Under the pieces are notes generated by a model. That model had not been told where the DNA came from. It saw only the letters and a list, made by a program, of their open reading frames with translations, and did not search any database. The position numbers and the translations under genes were made by a program. From the NCBI RefSeq assembly GCF_000018145.1, contig NC_009952.1:1116001-1180000 (forward strand): a stretch of 64,000 nt of DNA, written 5' to 3'. Positions 62,669-64,000 of the stretch are shown in pieces (the stretch's first letter is position 1; each line of letters starts with the position of its first letter). The DNA comes from Dinoroseobacter shibae DFL 12 = DSM 16493 (lineage in GTDB: Bacteria; Pseudomonadota; Alphaproteobacteria; Rhodobacterales; Rhodobacteraceae).

Positions 62669-64000
62669 CTTGCTGCGCGGCCTCCGGATAGAGGGCGGCC
62701 TTGAACGGGGCCGCGCCCAAACGCCGATAGGCATCGAGGAAGGTCTCCTCGGGACCGTCGCGCAGATCCAGATAGGCGTGGATCAGCCGCTCGATGGCCG
62801 GGACGATCTCGTCATAGGCAAAACCGGGGCCCGCGCGCTCGCCGATGGTCGCGGTTTCGGTGCCGTCGCCGCCCAGGGTGATCTGGTAGCTTTCGACGCC
62901 GGCGCGGTCCAGCCCGAGGATGCCGATATGGCCCACATGGTGATGGCCGCAGGCGTTGATGCAGCCGGAGATCTTGATCTTCAGCGCGCCGATCTCGTGT
63001 TCGAGTTTCAGCGCGTCGAACCGGGTCGCGATCTTTTGCGCGACGGGGATCGAGCGGGCGGTGGCCAGTGCGCAGTAATCCATGCCCGGGCAGGCGATGA
63101 TGTCCGAGATCAGGCCGAGATTGGCCGTGGCCAGGCCCGCGCCTTTCAGCCGGGCATGAATCGCGGGCAGGTCGCCGCGATGGACATGGGGCAGGATCAC
63201 GTTCTGCTCATGGCTGATGCGCAGCTCGTCATGGCCGTAGGTCTCGGCCATGTCCGCCATCACCCGCATCTGGTCGGCGGTCGCATCGCCGGGGGTGGCG
63301 CCATGGGCCTTGAGCGAGATCGTCACGATGCCGTAGCCCTCGGCCCGGTGGGCGGCGACGTTGGTGTCCACCCAGGCGCGGAACACCGGGTCGGTGCCAT
63401 AGGCGGCCTCATAGGCCTCGGTCGACCGGGTGGCGAAGCGGGGCGGGGCGAACTGCGCCTCGATCCCGCGCAGGAGCGCCTGGTCCGCGCCGCCGAAACT
63501 GCCCCGGGTGACGGCGAACTCGGCCTCCACCATGTCGCGGATCGTCTCGATCCCGTTCTCGTGGACGGTGATCTTGATGCGCGCCTTGTACTTGTTGTCC
63601 CGGCGGCCGAGCTGGTTGTAGACCCGCACGATTGCCTCGGCATAGGGCAGCAGGTCCGCCTTGGGCAGGAAGTCCCGCACCACCTTGCCGATCATCGGGG
63701 TGCGGCCGAGGCCCCCGCCGATGATGACCCTGTAGCCGATCTGCCCGTCCTTGCGGACGATCTGCAGGCCGATGTCATGGGCCTTTATCACGGCGCGGTC
63801 GGCCTCGGCCCCGGTCACGGCGATCTTGAACTTGCGCGGCAGGAACTGGAATTCCGGGTGGTCGGTGGACCATTGGCGCAGCAATTCCGCCACCGGGCGG
63901 GGATCGGCGATCTCGTCGGCGGCGGCACCCGCGAAATGGTCGGCGGTGACGTTGCGTATGGTGTTGCCGGAGGTCTGGATGGCGTGCATGCCCACATCGG
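62658..64000 (-). CDS. nitrite/sulfite reductase, C-terminal part (partial)
   Basis: The frame is open at the right edge; about 447 C-terminal residues are present of a protein normally near 550. The repeated ferredoxin-like and siroheme domains are visible: GGLGRTPMIGKVVRDFLP, then the 4Fe-4S/siroheme cysteines in CPGMDYC (about 145 residues from the end) and GCINACGHHHVG. The single-chain architecture points to a ferredoxin-dependent or CysI-like assimilatory enzyme; with cysH next to it sulfite is the likely substrate, reduced to sulfide. Confidence 0.92.
   Translation of the reverse strand, partial: DVGMHAIQTSGNTIRNVTADHFAGAAADEIADPRPVAELLRQWSTDHPEFQFLPRKFKIAVTGAEADRAVIKAHDIGLQIVRKDGQIGYRVIIGGGLGRTPMIGKVVRDFLPKADLLPYAEAIVRVYNQLGRRDNKYKARIKITVHENGIETIRDMVEAEFAVTRGSFGGADQALLRGIEAQFAPPRFATRSTEAYEAAYGTDPVFRAWVDTNVAAHRAEGYGIVTISLKAHGATPGDATADQMRVMADMAETYGHDELRISHEQNVILPHVHRGDLPAIHARLKGAGLATANLGLISDIIACPGMDYCALATARSIPVAQKIATRFDALKLEHEIGALKIKISGCINACGHHHVGHIGILGLDRAGVESYQITLGGDGTETATIGERAGPGFAYDEIVPAIERLIHAYLDLRDGPEETFLDAYRRLGAAPFKAALYPEAAQQDAA

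Overview
The window is about 64 kb of GC-rich chromosomal DNA from an alphaproteobacterium, almost certainly a member of the Rhodobacterales (Rhodobacteraceae / Roseobacter group). The evidence is the gene content and order: ruvCAB-ybgC-tolQRAB-pal-cpoB-tilS-ftsH, a Tad pilus locus with paired TPR lipoproteins and a terminal AAA+ ATPase, tldD divergent from coxB-ctaB-ctaG-coxC-surf1, TRAP transporters, DUF1127 and YeeE/YedE genes, and FnrL- and SqrR-like operators. I see no insertion sequence, prophage, CRISPR array, rRNA or tRNA. Both ends cut a gene: a TRAP permease at the left and a sulfite reductase at the right.

Layout. 1-4.7 kb: the end of a fused TRAP permease, then a complete TRAP set (dctP, dctQ, dctM) with an isocitrate lyase/PEP mutase-family lyase. 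4.7-8 kb: a small unknown ORF, a GAF-Fis regulator without a sigma-54 AAA+ domain, and an NAD aldehyde dehydrogenase, with a 24-bp perfect palindrome between the last two. 8-13.7 kb: SGNH hydrolase, YeeE/YedE transporter, MFS transporter, msrA, prmA, a small membrane protein and a DUF1127 protein. 13.9-25.7 kb: DNA repair (ruvCAB), cell-envelope division machinery (ybgC, tolQRAB, pal, cpoB), tilS and ftsH. 26.5-30.1 kb: thioesterase, pdeM and an Lhr-like helicase. 30.1-42.4 kb (minus strand): a Tad/Flp pilus locus ending, on its upstream side, in two near-identical flp pilin genes. 42.7-43.5 kb: a lytic transglycosylase.

43.6-46 kb: scoA and scoB, the two subunits of a 3-oxoacid CoA-transferase, with a LOV-domain sensor gene placed between them in the same orientation and with only 17 and 26 bp of spacing. 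The sensor keeps the photoactive cysteine motif but has no histidine in the expected phosphoacceptor helix. I regard this as the most unusual arrangement in the window. 46-52 kb: topA, dprA, tldD. 52-59.7 kb: the cytochrome c oxidase operon (subunits II and III plus assembly factors; subunit I is not here), followed by thrC, an M16 peptidase and a GNAT. 59.8-64 kb (minus strand): infC with a probable AUA start, ferredoxin-NADP reductase, and an assimilatory sulfate-reduction cluster (sulfite reductase, 4Fe-4S cysH, DUF934).

Regulatory signals read directly from the sequence include an exact ATTC-N8-GAAT box before the YeeE gene, two FNR-type boxes (before the MFS gene and between tldD and coxB), a triplicated 7-bp repeat that multiplies the Shine-Dalgarno of one flp gene, and several strong intrinsic terminators. 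Functional assignments rest on family knowledge and visible motifs; no database search was run.
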